A stretch of 19,187 nt of DNA from assembly GCA_900764045.1 (NCBI GenBank), contig CAAFMN010000018.1, forward strand, positions 1-19,187, written 5' to 3'. The position numbers and the translations under genes are program-made. Every line of letters starts with the position of its first letter. The first letter of the stretch is position 1. Under the pieces are notes generated by a model. It ran no database searches, was not told where the DNA came from, and saw nothing but the letters and a program-made list of their open reading frames with translations. Positions 7,026 to 13,681 of the stretch are shown here, in pieces. The stretch comes from Clostridia bacterium. GTDB taxonomy: Bacteria > Bacillota > Clostridia > Lachnospirales > Bianqueaceae.

Positions 7026-7631
7026 GTGAATGTGTTGCTTCGTTTTGCTATACTATTGCAGTTTGACGGCCTATATCTCGCCGGCGTACCCGGATTTTAT
7101 CGGGATGACAACGGTGCATGGACCTTTATCCATGAGAAACGCGGCATTCTGATTCCCGTGCGTGACCGCTACGGGAGAATTCAGGGGTTGCAGATCCGTC
7201 GGGACAATGTTGAAAAACGCAAATTCCGATGGGTCTCCAGCACCGAGAAAAAAGACGGCTGTAAAGCTGAGGGATGGACGCATTTGTCCGGGCCTGTACG
7301 CCCGATGCTCGTTCTGACAGAAGGACCAATGAAAGCGGATGTAATAAACGCTCTTACCGGTCTGACGGTTCTGGCCGTTCCGGGTGTGAATACCCTGACG
7401 CAGCTTGAACTGACTCTGACAGAATTGCGCAGCGAAGGATTGGTCGAAATCAAAACGGCTTTCGATATGGATTTCGCAACCAACCATCATGTGCAGAATG
7501 GGTATAACAATCTTCTGCAGCTGCTCGGCGATATGGGATTCCGATATAGCACCTATCTGTGGGAGCCGGCGTACAAAGGACTTGACGATTATATCTGGGA
7601 GTATCTTTTCCGGAAAAAGCAATCACAGTAA
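7026..7631 (+). CDS. DUF3854 protein, N-terminally truncated (mobile-element origin)
   Basis: The 201-residue product has the DUF3854 pattern: GVPGFYRD, RGILIPVRDRYGRIQGLQIRRD, WVSSTEKK, then a Toprim-like segment LVLTEGPMKADVI, AVPGVN, AFDMD and a closing KGLDDYIW. Family members are primase-like proteins carried by integrative elements, phages and plasmids and are normally longer, with an N-terminal zinc-binding part. Here the frame begins abruptly (stop at 7002-7004, weak GTG at 7026 without a clear ribosome site). The N-terminus therefore looks deleted. It is probably non-functional debris lying downstream of the kinase gene. Confidence 0.65.
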   Translation: MNVLLRFAILLQFDGLYLAGVPGFYRDDNGAWTFIHEKRGILIPVRDRYGRIQGLQIRRDNVEKRKFRWVSSTEKKDGCKAEGWTHLSGPVRPMLVLTEGPMKADVINALTGLTVLAVPGVNTLTQLELTLTELRSEGLVEIKTAFDMDFATNHHVQNGYNNLLQLLGDMGFRYSTYLWEPAYKGLDDYIWEYLFRKKQSQ

Positions 7632-7709
7632 GCAGAAAGAGGCGGGAATTATTCTCGTCTCTTTTTGTCATTTGATTCTGAATAATATAATAGTGAAAGT
7701 CGGATACAA

Positions 7710-7768
7710 TAATATTAGCTAATCCAATTGACAAAATGGATAAAATCGAGTATACTAATATTAGCTAA
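7710..7768 (+). promoter_or_regulatory. promoter and paired operators of the Phd/PIN pair
   Basis: TTGACA (7728-7733), exactly 17 bases, then TATACT (7751-7756) is a near-consensus promoter. The 13-base sequence TAATATTAGCTAA occurs twice, at 7710-7722 and 7756-7768, bracketing the promoter, and each contains the palindrome TTAGCTAA. Spacing of 46 bases places the copies on similar helix faces. Autorepression by antitoxin-toxin complexes bound at both sites is the natural reading. Confidence 0.75.
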
Positions 7769-7782
7769 AAGGAGGTGGTTTT

Positions 7783-8016
7783 ATGATAACTGCAACCGCA
7801 ACCGAAGTTCAGAACAATTTCGGAAAATATCTTCAGATGGTTCAGGCCGGCGGAGAGATAATCGTTATGAAAAACGGAAAGGAGGTTGCTCGGCTGGTTT
7901 CTCACGAAAAAAGCGTTTCTTTTTTGACGGATTCGTTGCTTGGCGTCTTAAAAGGTGATTATGACGAAAAAGAAGCCAAAGCGGAGCGTATGCTGAAATA
8001 TGAAGGTACTAATTGA
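7783..8016 (+). CDS. Phd/YefM-family antitoxin
   Basis: This 77-residue protein has an N-terminal DNA-binding fold: TATEVQNNFGKYLQMVQAGG, then IIVMKNGKEVARLVS. This is the standard Phd/YefM start, in which a ribbon-helix DNA binder leads into a flexible C-terminal toxin-binding tail (about 45-77). A very strong AAAGGAGGTGG precedes the ATG. It overlaps the toxin gene by 17 bases. It should neutralise the PIN toxin and repress the promoter through the two TTAGCTAA repeats. Confidence 0.9.
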   Translation: MITATATEVQNNFGKYLQMVQAGGEIIVMKNGKEVARLVSHEKSVSFLTDSLLGVLKGDYDEKEAKAERMLKYEGTN

Positions 8017-8407
8017 TACGAACATCATTTTGGATGTGCTTTGCAAACGTCCTGCTTTTTATGAGGACTCAGCCAAAATATTCAAGCTGTGTGAAGTCAA
8101 AAAAATATCCGGGGTGATATCTGCCCTTTCCATTCCCAATATTATGTATATTTTGAGAAAGGAATTGGATGCAGATAAAACAAGGGAAATCCTTGATAGT
8201 CTGATGCTCATTTTCTCAGTAGCTGATTTGAAAGCTGATGATCTGAAAAAAGCAGCTGATATAAGGTTTAAGGATTATGAGGATGCCATACAGAGTGCCT
8301 GCGCAACACGGATAAAGGCAAACTATATTGTTACGAGAAACATTAAAGATTTTTCAGAAAGCAAAGTGACGGCAATCAAGCCGGCTGAGCTTCTGGATAG
8401 AATCTGA
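8000..8407 (+). CDS. PIN-domain ribonuclease toxin
   Basis: This 135-residue protein starts with the PIN signature VLIDTNIILD (Asp6) and has the downstream acidic residues expected for metal binding (Asp95 in YEDAIQ, Asp117 in TRNIKDF). VapC-like PIN toxins cut RNA, often tRNA; the target here is unknown. The start lies inside the antitoxin gene (17-base overlap), so the pair is translationally coupled. All catalytic segments are intact, and the pair should be functional. Confidence 0.88.
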   Translation: MKVLIDTNIILDVLCKRPAFYEDSAKIFKLCEVKKISGVISALSIPNIMYILRKELDADKTREILDSLMLIFSVADLKADDLKKAADIRFKDYEDAIQSACATRIKANYIVTRNIKDFSESKVTAIKPAELLDRI

Positions 8408-8423
8408 TGAATCTCAACTGATG

Positions 8424-8453
8424 AAGGACAGAGCTTCGGCTTTGTCCTTTTTT
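8424..8453 (+). terminator. rho-independent terminator of the toxin-antitoxin operon
   Basis: AAGGACAGAGC (8424-8434), a TTCG tetraloop and GCTTTGTCCTT (8439-8449) form an 11-bp stem with one G-U pair, running into six Ts (8448-8453). It starts 17 bases after the toxin stop. Confidence 0.88.
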
Positions 8454-8523
8454 CATGCTTATTTTACCCTGCAATGCGTATTCCCGTTGTAAATACGCAT
8501 ACTGAACCGTGTAATGATAATGA

Positions 8524-8880
8524 AAATCCAGAGCTGAAATCATTCTCTATGAGTTCTTGAAAAATCTAGGTATTGTGACCGAACATAACCGCCCGATCGA
8601 TTCCGGATCCTACAGCTATTGGCCCGATTTTACATTTATCATTGATGGCAAAAGGGTATATCTGGAACACATGGGCAAATTAGATGATCCCCAATACCAT
8701 CGCAAGCAGGTCGAAAAGATCAAAAACTACAAAACTCATGACATCCGGCTCGGCGAAAATCTAGTCATCACAAGCTCCCATAGACACTTCCAGGCACCCA
8801 GGATCCTCTGGCAACTTGTAATCCGCAGAGTTTTGTCAGCTGCTAAAGCAAGAAAACTGATCAAAAAGAACAAAAAATGA
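8524..8880 (+). pseudogene. C-terminal nuclease-like domain fragment
   Basis: The frame is open from just after a stop at 8521-8523. The first residues (SRAEIILYEFLKNLGI) are homologous-looking but have no start codon other than a TTG at 8557 without a ribosome site. The fragment has SYWPDFTFIIDGKRVYLEHMG and KLDDPQYHRKQ, the pattern of a restriction-endonuclease-like domain often found at the C-terminus of UvrD-type helicases and some phage or defence proteins. The conserved Asp in PDF and the Glu of LEH would be the metal ligands. The large N-terminal part is missing, so I treat it as a remnant. Confidence 0.55.
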
Positions 8881-8950
8881 CAGTTCTTATCATTGGCCCC
8901 GCACTCCTAGAAGTCCGTCCCTCCACGAAAAATCAAGCGAAAACTATAAA

Positions 8951-9144
8951 ATCTGGTACACATAAGGAGTCTCACCTTCTTAAAGTGTACCAGAGGGTTT
9001 CAAAAATCTAGAGGAGTCCATAAAACCTCTGGTACACTCAAGAGTCTCATACTCCAAAGTGTACCAGAGGTCTTCAAAAATCCAGAGGAGTCCATAAAAA
9101 CTCTGGTACACTCAAGAGTCATATTCTCCAAAGTGTACCAGAGT
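8951..9144 (-). repeat. three tandem palindromic hairpins, period about 74 bases, acting as a minus-strand terminator array
   Basis: TCTGGTACAC / GTGTACCAGA pairs occur at 8952-8961/8985-8994, 9028-9037/9059-9068 and 9102-9111/9133-9142. Copies two and three form 13-bp stems (9026-9038/9058-9070; 9100-9112/9132-9144) with a symmetric internal loop and a short inner stem. The outermost pair is C-G in copy two and A-T in copy three. On the minus strand each hairpin is followed by TTTT or TTTTT, so the array is placed to end the oxidoreductase operon three times over. On the plus strand no T-runs follow. The linkers carry CCAGAG, which could pair instead with the next CTCTGG. The rest of the 302-base gap (8881-8950, 9145-9182) shows nothing. 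Confidence 0.85.
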
Positions 9145-9182
9145 GTATGTGCTAAAATGATGTGAACCAACCGCCGCGGCTA

Positions 9183-10295
9183 TTATTCATCTAGAATTCC
9201 GGGAACCACTGCCTTTTTCATGGGCGCGGCCGGTGTATAAGCGGAAGTCAGATCGACCCATTGTCCGGTTTTACCGGCAGTCTCAAAGCCTTCGATGGCT
9301 TCCAGGACATGGAAGGTCTGTGTATAATCCGCACGGGCGCGGCGGCCGTGAATCAGCGCTGAGGCCATGTCTGCAAGGCCAAGTCCGCGGGAGTTTTCAC
9401 GATAGTCGAATACCAGCGGCAACTCGCGCATCTCACGCTCTTCCGGACGGTACAGCTTGACTGGACCGCCGAAGGTATTGGGATCGGGAACGATCAGGGT
9501 TCCTTCCGAACCGTAGATCTCAAAGCGGGCCTGTGTGGGATAATGTACGTCAAACGTGGTAAAGAGGGTGCCGACCGCGCCGGAGGAGTATTCAACCGTA
9601 CCGGCGATATGTGTGGATACATGGACATCGATCGGCGTGCCCGCCAGCGGAGAGCTGGTGATGATCCGACGGGGGAAAGTGCAGCGGGTCGCGGCCATTA
9701 CACGCTTGATCGATCCCATAAGGTTGATCATGGCCGTCAGATAATACGGACCCATATCCATCATGGGACCGCCACCGTACTGGTAATAGAAGTCCGGATC
9801 CGGATGCCAGCGCTCGTGGCCGCGGCAGATCATAAAGGCGGCGGAACCAACCGGTGTTCCGATATAACCGTCCTCGATCAGCTTGCGGCAGGTCTGGATA
9901 CCGGCGCCCATGAAGGTATCTGGCGCGCCGCCCAGCATCAGTCCCTTTTCCTCGGCAAGGGCACGCAGCTGAATGCCCTCTTCTAGGCAGGCGCCCAGAG
10001 GCTTTTCGGAATAGACATGCTTTCCGGCGTTCAGGGCAGCCTTGCTGACCTCAAAATGCTCGTAAGGCCGGGTCAGGTTGAGAATGATATCCACCTCGGG
10101 ATCCGCGAAAGCATCGTACATCGTATCGTAAATCTTGGGAATGTTATATTTCTGCTGTGCGGCCTCAGCGCGTTCACGGATCAGGTCGCACACACCCAGA
10201 AGATGGATGTCATGAAATAATTCGGTGATATTCTTCAGATAGATGCCGCTGATGCAGCCGACACCGATCATGGCGATATTGACAGTTTTTTTCAT
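9183..10295 (-). CDS. Gfo/Idh/MocA-family oxidoreductase (second of the operon)
   Basis: This 370-residue protein has an N-terminal Rossmann fold (IAMIGVGCISG, GxGxxG at about 10-15), then the family motif SEKPLG, in which Lys and Pro position substrate and cofactor. A C-terminal alpha/beta dimer domain includes the GGGPMMDMGPYY segment that carries a catalytic His or Tyr in relatives. Members oxidise or reduce sugars, inositols and their derivatives with NAD(P). I start at the ATG at 10295 because AAGGAG lies six bases before it; an upstream extension to 10331 runs through the ThuA stop. It is last in a three-gene operon. Confidence 0.9.
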   Translation of the reverse strand: MKKTVNIAMIGVGCISGIYLKNITELFHDIHLLGVCDLIRERAEAAQQKYNIPKIYDTMYDAFADPEVDIILNLTRPYEHFEVSKAALNAGKHVYSEKPLGACLEEGIQLRALAEEKGLMLGGAPDTFMGAGIQTCRKLIEDGYIGTPVGSAAFMICRGHERWHPDPDFYYQYGGGPMMDMGPYYLTAMINLMGSIKRVMAATRCTFPRRIITSSPLAGTPIDVHVSTHIAGTVEYSSGAVGTLFTTFDVHYPTQARFEIYGSEGTLIVPDPNTFGGPVKLYRPEEREMRELPLVFDYRENSRGLGLADMASALIHGRRARADYTQTFHVLEAIEGFETAGKTGQWVDLTSAYTPAAPMKKAVVPGILDE

Positions 10296-10305
10296 GATGA
10301 ACTCC

Positions 10306-11028
10306 TTAAAACATAGGAGCGGTGTTCTCAAAGCGCTCCGTTGTCAGACCATGCTCTATGGCATATTCGTGTCCCATACCGGCCCAGAGCATTCCGCGCT
10401 CCATCAGAATCTGTGCTGAGGGAGATTTGTCAAAGACATCGTCGTGGTGTCCGAGCGACAGATAGAATACCCGTCCAAGTCCCCAGAATTTGGTCCAGGC
10501 GACAGGCATATCCACAGGTTTGTTGGAGATATGATAATAAGGAACGATGGGGAAGCGGGTGGTTGCCAGAACCTCAATGGCAGGATCCACATGCAGGTAG
10601 TAATGCTCGGAGCTGACTTCAAAGTCATCCAGACCTTCTACCAGCGGACTGGAACCTTTGCAGATGTTGACGGTATAGTGAATACCGTCGCCGCCCGGAT
10701 GAGCGACCCACTGGCCGCCGGTCATAAATTGCCATTTTGTACTTTCGCGGAACGCGTCGCACATTCCGCCGTGGCACCCGGCCAGGCCGACACCGGCGCC
10801 GACTGCTTTGCAGATATTGTTGACATATTCGTTAGGAATGGTACCCATGGTCCAACAGGTAACGATCAGGTCCAGCTTCATCAGCGCGTCCAGATCGGCG
10901 AGAACATCCAGTGTATCGGACAGTGTGACCTCATAACCGTTTTTCTCCAGTAATCCTGCGAATCGCTTGGAGGTGAGACTGGGCTCATGTCCCTTCCAGC
11001 CTCCCCATAAAATTAATGCTGTTTTCAT
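10306..11028 (-). CDS. ThuA-like protein (class I glutamine amidotransferase fold)
   Basis: This 240-residue protein covers a ThuA domain: ALILWGGWKGHEP at the N-terminus, LIVTCWTMG, a GVGLAGCHGG nucleophile-elbow-like turn, and later SSEHYYLHVDP, PVAWTKFWGLGRVFYLSLGH and HHD. ThuA proteins occur in trehalose/disaccharide and other carbohydrate operons and appear to act on oxidised sugars, but the reaction is not settled. The ATG at 11028 has GGAG nine bases upstream; the ATG at 11043 has none, so the shorter form is chosen. It lies between two Gfo/Idh/MocA genes, 42 and 10 bases away, suggesting one pathway: oxidation, ThuA step, second redox step. Confidence 0.87.
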   Translation of the reverse strand: MKTALILWGGWKGHEPSLTSKRFAGLLEKNGYEVTLSDTLDVLADLDALMKLDLIVTCWTMGTIPNEYVNNICKAVGAGVGLAGCHGGMCDAFRESTKWQFMTGGQWVAHPGGDGIHYTVNICKGSSPLVEGLDDFEVSSEHYYLHVDPAIEVLATTRFPIVPYYHISNKPVDMPVAWTKFWGLGRVFYLSLGHHDDVFDKSPSAQILMERGMLWAGMGHEYAIEHGLTTERFENTAPMF

Positions 11029-11070
11029 AGTGTGAGTCTCCATAGTATCTGTATTTTTAGAGGGATAGGA

Positions 11071-12126
11071 TTAGATGTTGCAAGCCTTGCCTACGCCGTC
11101 CTTGGCGGATTCAAAGAGCAGATCGACGACATTCATTACACGGATCAGCTGCTCATGTGTGACCATGGGCTTGGCGCCATGCTCCAGTACATCGACAATG
11201 TTCTTATAGTACTCGGACCAATGGGTCTGGATCTCCGGCAGCGGAAGTTCTTCCATGGTCTGCGCGGGACGAGGCGCCATGGTACGGGTAGGACCGGCCG
11301 CCGTATAGACGATATCATCCTCCCAGGTCATCGCTCCGTCCGCTTTAAGCCGCATGATACGTCCTTCGCAATTCCAGTTGTCTATCTGCAGTGTGCCCTC
11401 CGTTCCGGAAACATGCCAGCGGGGAGAGTTGATCAGGCAGTTGGTCGCCATCTCCAGGAAGGCCACAGTTCCATTGCCGAAGGTCAGTGTCAGACGAATA
11501 TTATCGTCGACTTCCGGCGTATAGATCGAAAGCAGATGAGCGTCTACTGCCGTTACCGGAGCGTCGATCATATCCATCAGCTGATCGATCAGATGAATTC
11601 CCCAGTCCAGCAGCATGCCGCCGCCGTTGAGCTTATGACCGCGCCAGCCATGCATGGCCCGGCGGGATCCCTGGACTTTGCTCTCGATGAAGTAAGGACG
11701 GCCGATCAGTCCCTGGCCGATGGCTTCGCGGACGATCCGGTAGTCCTTATCCAGACGGCGGTTCTGATGTACAGTAAAGAGAAGACCGGTCTCCTGCGCG
11801 ACCGCGACGATCTCTTTCAGTTCTTCACAGTTCAGCGTTACAGGCTTTTCACAGATTACGTTCTTGCCGGCACGAAGCGCCGCGATACTCAGATCTTTAT
11901 GAAAATTGTTCGGAGTCGCGATCGTAACCAGCTGCACCTCCGGGTCGGACAGCAGGGCCTCCAGAGAGTCGTAAGCCATAATTCCGGCCTCTACGGCCTT
12001 GTTTCGAGCCTCCTCACGGACATCCCAGGCACCCTTGACATGAATCTCCGGCACATGATCCCGCAGATTGCGGTGATGCCAGCTTCCCATTCCGCCATAG
12101 CCAATAATTGCGTGCGTAATTGCCAT
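11071..12126 (-). CDS. Gfo/Idh/MocA-family oxidoreductase (first of the operon)
   Basis: This 351-residue protein has an N-terminal nucleotide-binding motif (IIGYGGMGSWH), TPNNFHKD, the CEKPVT signature at about residues 93-98, and a C-terminal domain with GGGMLLDWGIHLIDQ, containing the His expected at the active site. GGGAGG stands 11 bases before the ATG. It differs clearly from the second oxidoreductase of the operon, so the pair is not a recent duplication. It is divergent from the AraC regulator, with nested promoters between. Confidence 0.9.
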   Translation of the reverse strand: MAITHAIIGYGGMGSWHHRNLRDHVPEIHVKGAWDVREEARNKAVEAGIMAYDSLEALLSDPEVQLVTIATPNNFHKDLSIAALRAGKNVICEKPVTLNCEELKEIVAVAQETGLLFTVHQNRRLDKDYRIVREAIGQGLIGRPYFIESKVQGSRRAMHGWRGHKLNGGGMLLDWGIHLIDQLMDMIDAPVTAVDAHLLSIYTPEVDDNIRLTLTFGNGTVAFLEMATNCLINSPRWHVSGTEGTLQIDNWNCEGRIMRLKADGAMTWEDDIVYTAAGPTRTMAPRPAQTMEELPLPEIQTHWSEYYKNIVDVLEHGAKPMVTHEQLIRVMNVVDLLFESAKDGVGKACNI

Positions 12127-12152
12127 AGTTCAATATACCTCCCGTATAAGAT

Positions 12153-12196
12153 TCTACTTGTATTATAATGTGAAGAATGCTACAATAACAAGTAGA
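12153..12196. promoter_or_regulatory. nested divergent promoters flanked by a 9-base inverted repeat (oxidoreductase operon / AraC)
   Basis: TCTACTTGT (12153-12161) and ACAAGTAGA (12188-12196) are a perfect 9-base inverted repeat with 26 bases between. On the plus strand TTGTAT (12158-12163), 17 bases, TACAAT (12181-12186) reads toward the AraC gene. On the minus strand TTGTTA (12191-12186), 18 bases, TATAAT (12167-12162) reads toward the oxidoreductase operon. The repeat arms overlap the -35 box of each promoter, so the AraC protein bound to both arms could switch both directions. Confidence 0.65.
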
Positions 12197-12247
12197 TAAG
12201 AATAGAAAAATCAGTCAAAAGTTGCGGTTAAGAGGAGGAGCTGCGCT

Positions 12248-13030
12248 ATGCTGCCGTATTATGAGAAACATCAGGTTACAATCTCCATGAGGGGACTTCG
12301 GCCCAATTTTCGCTTTCCGGGTCATCTTCATATTCAGTGTGAGCTGATCTGGGTCAAAAAAGGAAAGATGCCAATGATCTGCGAGAACAAGGAGTATGAG
12401 ATCGGAGAAGGCGAGGTGTTTATCATCTTCCCCAATCAGATTCACGCGTATCTGGGTTCTTCGGAAGATGTAGAAGGATATATTCTGATGTTCCATCCAG
12501 AGGAAGCGGCGGAACTTCGCGGAAGTCTCCTGCAGACGAAGCCTCAGCATCCATGGCTGAAAAGTGAAGAGGTAGAAGAGTGTCTGCGTTATGCGCTGGA
12601 ATGGCTGGCGAGGGAAAAAGCCAATGAAGCGGTGGCGCGGGCACTATTGTCTTTGATCATGGTCAAACTATATGAAAAGATAGAACCGGTGGAGAAGAGC
12701 GCGACGCGTGAAAGCGACCTCATCCGTAAGGCGATGCAGCGGATCCATGAGACCTATTGTGAAGAGATCACGCTGGCTGGGCTCGCGCGGGAACTGGGGA
12801 TCAGCCGCTACCATCTGTCCCATCTGTTTTCTTCCTATCTTAAGATGGGATATTGTGCCTATGTCAATGCGCTCCGGGCGGAAAAGGCGCGGAGGCTCCT
12901 GCTTACGACAGACCATACGGTGACAGAAATCGCCTATGACTGCGGGTTTAACAATCAGGCGACATTTAACCGGGTTTTTCGCGAGTATTTTCATAAAACG
13001 CCGAGACAGATGCGGTCGCAAAATTTATAA
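12248..13030 (+). CDS. AraC-family transcriptional regulator (cupin sensor)
   Basis: This 260-residue protein has an N-terminal cupin-like sensing domain (about 10-90: HLHIQCELIWVKKG, EGEVFIIFPNQIHAY). It ends in the double helix-turn-helix of AraC (about 160-258: ITLAGLARELGISRYHLSHL, then HTVTEIAYDCGFNNQATFNR, ending TPRQMR). GAGGAG precedes the ATG. It is divergent from the Gfo-ThuA-Gfo operon and most likely activates it in response to its sugar-type substrate. Confidence 0.9.
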   Translation: MLPYYEKHQVTISMRGLRPNFRFPGHLHIQCELIWVKKGKMPMICENKEYEIGEGEVFIIFPNQIHAYLGSSEDVEGYILMFHPEEAAELRGSLLQTKPQHPWLKSEEVEECLRYALEWLAREKANEAVARALLSLIMVKLYEKIEPVEKSATRESDLIRKAMQRIHETYCEEITLAGLARELGISRYHLSHLFSSYLKMGYCAYVNALRAEKARRLLLTTDHTVTEIAYDCGFNNQATFNRVFREYFHKTPRQMRSQNL

Positions 13031-13038
13031 AATAGATA

Positions 13039-13068
13039 TTGACAATGAATGGGCAGATGTGATATGAT
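13039..13068 (+). promoter_or_regulatory. promoter of the heme-type operon
   Basis: TTGACA (13039-13044), 18 bases, TATGAT (13063-13068), with an extended -10 TG one base upstream (TGATATGAT). The expected start lies near 13075, giving an unusually long leader of about 90 bases before the flavodoxin gene. Confidence 0.75.
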
Positions 13069-13074
13069 ACGCGC

Positions 13075-13160
13075 AAGCTGGTCATGACAAGCGAGTAGGC
13101 CTCGACGGAGGCCCATTTATTTCTACGAGAGTTAGCTACGACTAACTTATAGAGAGGAGA
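13075..13160 (+). promoter_or_regulatory. structured leader / possible metal-responsive operator of the heme-type operon
   Basis: The leader holds GGCCTC-GACG-GAGGCC (13098-13113, a perfect 6-bp stem) followed by an AT-rich stretch, and AGTTAG-CTACGA-CTAACT (13130-13147, 6-bp arms). CTACGA occurs twice (13123-13128 and 13136-13141), and a GTCATGAC palindrome lies at 13081-13088. The second repeat has TTAG...CTAA arms reminiscent of DtxR/IdeR-type iron-repressor sites, and it ends just before the ribosome site. Whether this is a DNA operator, an attenuator or an unknown RNA sensor cannot be decided. I do not recognise a named riboswitch. Confidence 0.45.
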
Positions 13161-13165
13161 TATCC

Positions 13166-13681
13166 ATGAATACAATCCCGATCATTTTTTCGACGATCAC
13201 AGGCAATGCCTATAAGCTGGCGGATGCTGTGGCAGAGGTTGTGCCGGATCATGTAGGACCGTATAATATCCGGTATATCAATGATGAAGTGATCCAGATG
13301 TTTGACACGTTTATTCTGTCTTACTGGTGCAACCATGGCACCGCGGACGATGATACGATTGCTTTGCTCCGGAGAATGCAGGGCAAGAAGATTATCATTA
13401 TCGGGACATTGGGAGCTTCTATGGCTTCCAAGCACGCGGCGGATGTACAGGAACACATTGAAGCGCTGGTCAAGGAACAGAATATCTATGTAGGGCAGTA
13501 TCTATGCCGCGGCAGTATCGATCTGCGCAGAAGCGGCCGGAGGCTACGCATTCCGGAGGGACAGAAGGGGCATCTGTCTCAGGAGCGTTTTGAGAAGCAG
13601 AAAGAGTCGCTCGGCCATCCGGACGCGGCTGATTTGCAGGGAGCAAGAGAGACCGTCCGGAAGCTGCTGCAGGAGTTATGA
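13166..13681 (+). CDS. flavodoxin-family protein of the heme-type operon
   Basis: This 171-residue protein has the FMN phosphate loop near the N-terminus (FSTITGNAYKLA, consistent with the S/T-x-T-G-N pattern). It also has the second FMN-side segment (SYWCNHGTADDDT) and IIIIGTLGASMASKHA. The C-terminal part resembles the flavodoxins found beside anaerobic heme- and bilin-processing enzymes (BilS/HmuF-like). Flavodoxins of this kind feed electrons to radical SAM enzymes. GAGAGGAG precedes the ATG. It is first in a five-gene operon and overlaps the permease gene by four bases, tying its dose to the transporter. Confidence 0.85.
   Translation: MNTIPIIFSTITGNAYKLADAVAEVVPDHVGPYNIRYINDEVIQMFDTFILSYWCNHGTADDDTIALLRRMQGKKIIIIGTLGASMASKHAADVQEHIEALVKEQNIYVGQYLCRGSIDLRRSGRRLRIPEGQKGHLSQERFEKQKESLGHPDAADLQGARETVRKLLQEL

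Noticed and set aside
8951..9144. A CRISPR array.
   Set aside because: Only about three units; the repeated part is a long palindrome including the linkers, with no unique spacers and no cas genes nearby.
11032..12168. A 378-codon plus-strand open frame opposite the first oxidoreductase gene.
   Set aside because: It lies wholly antisense to a clear Gfo/Idh/MocA gene, has no domain signature and no ribosome site; such mirror frames are common in GC-rich genes.
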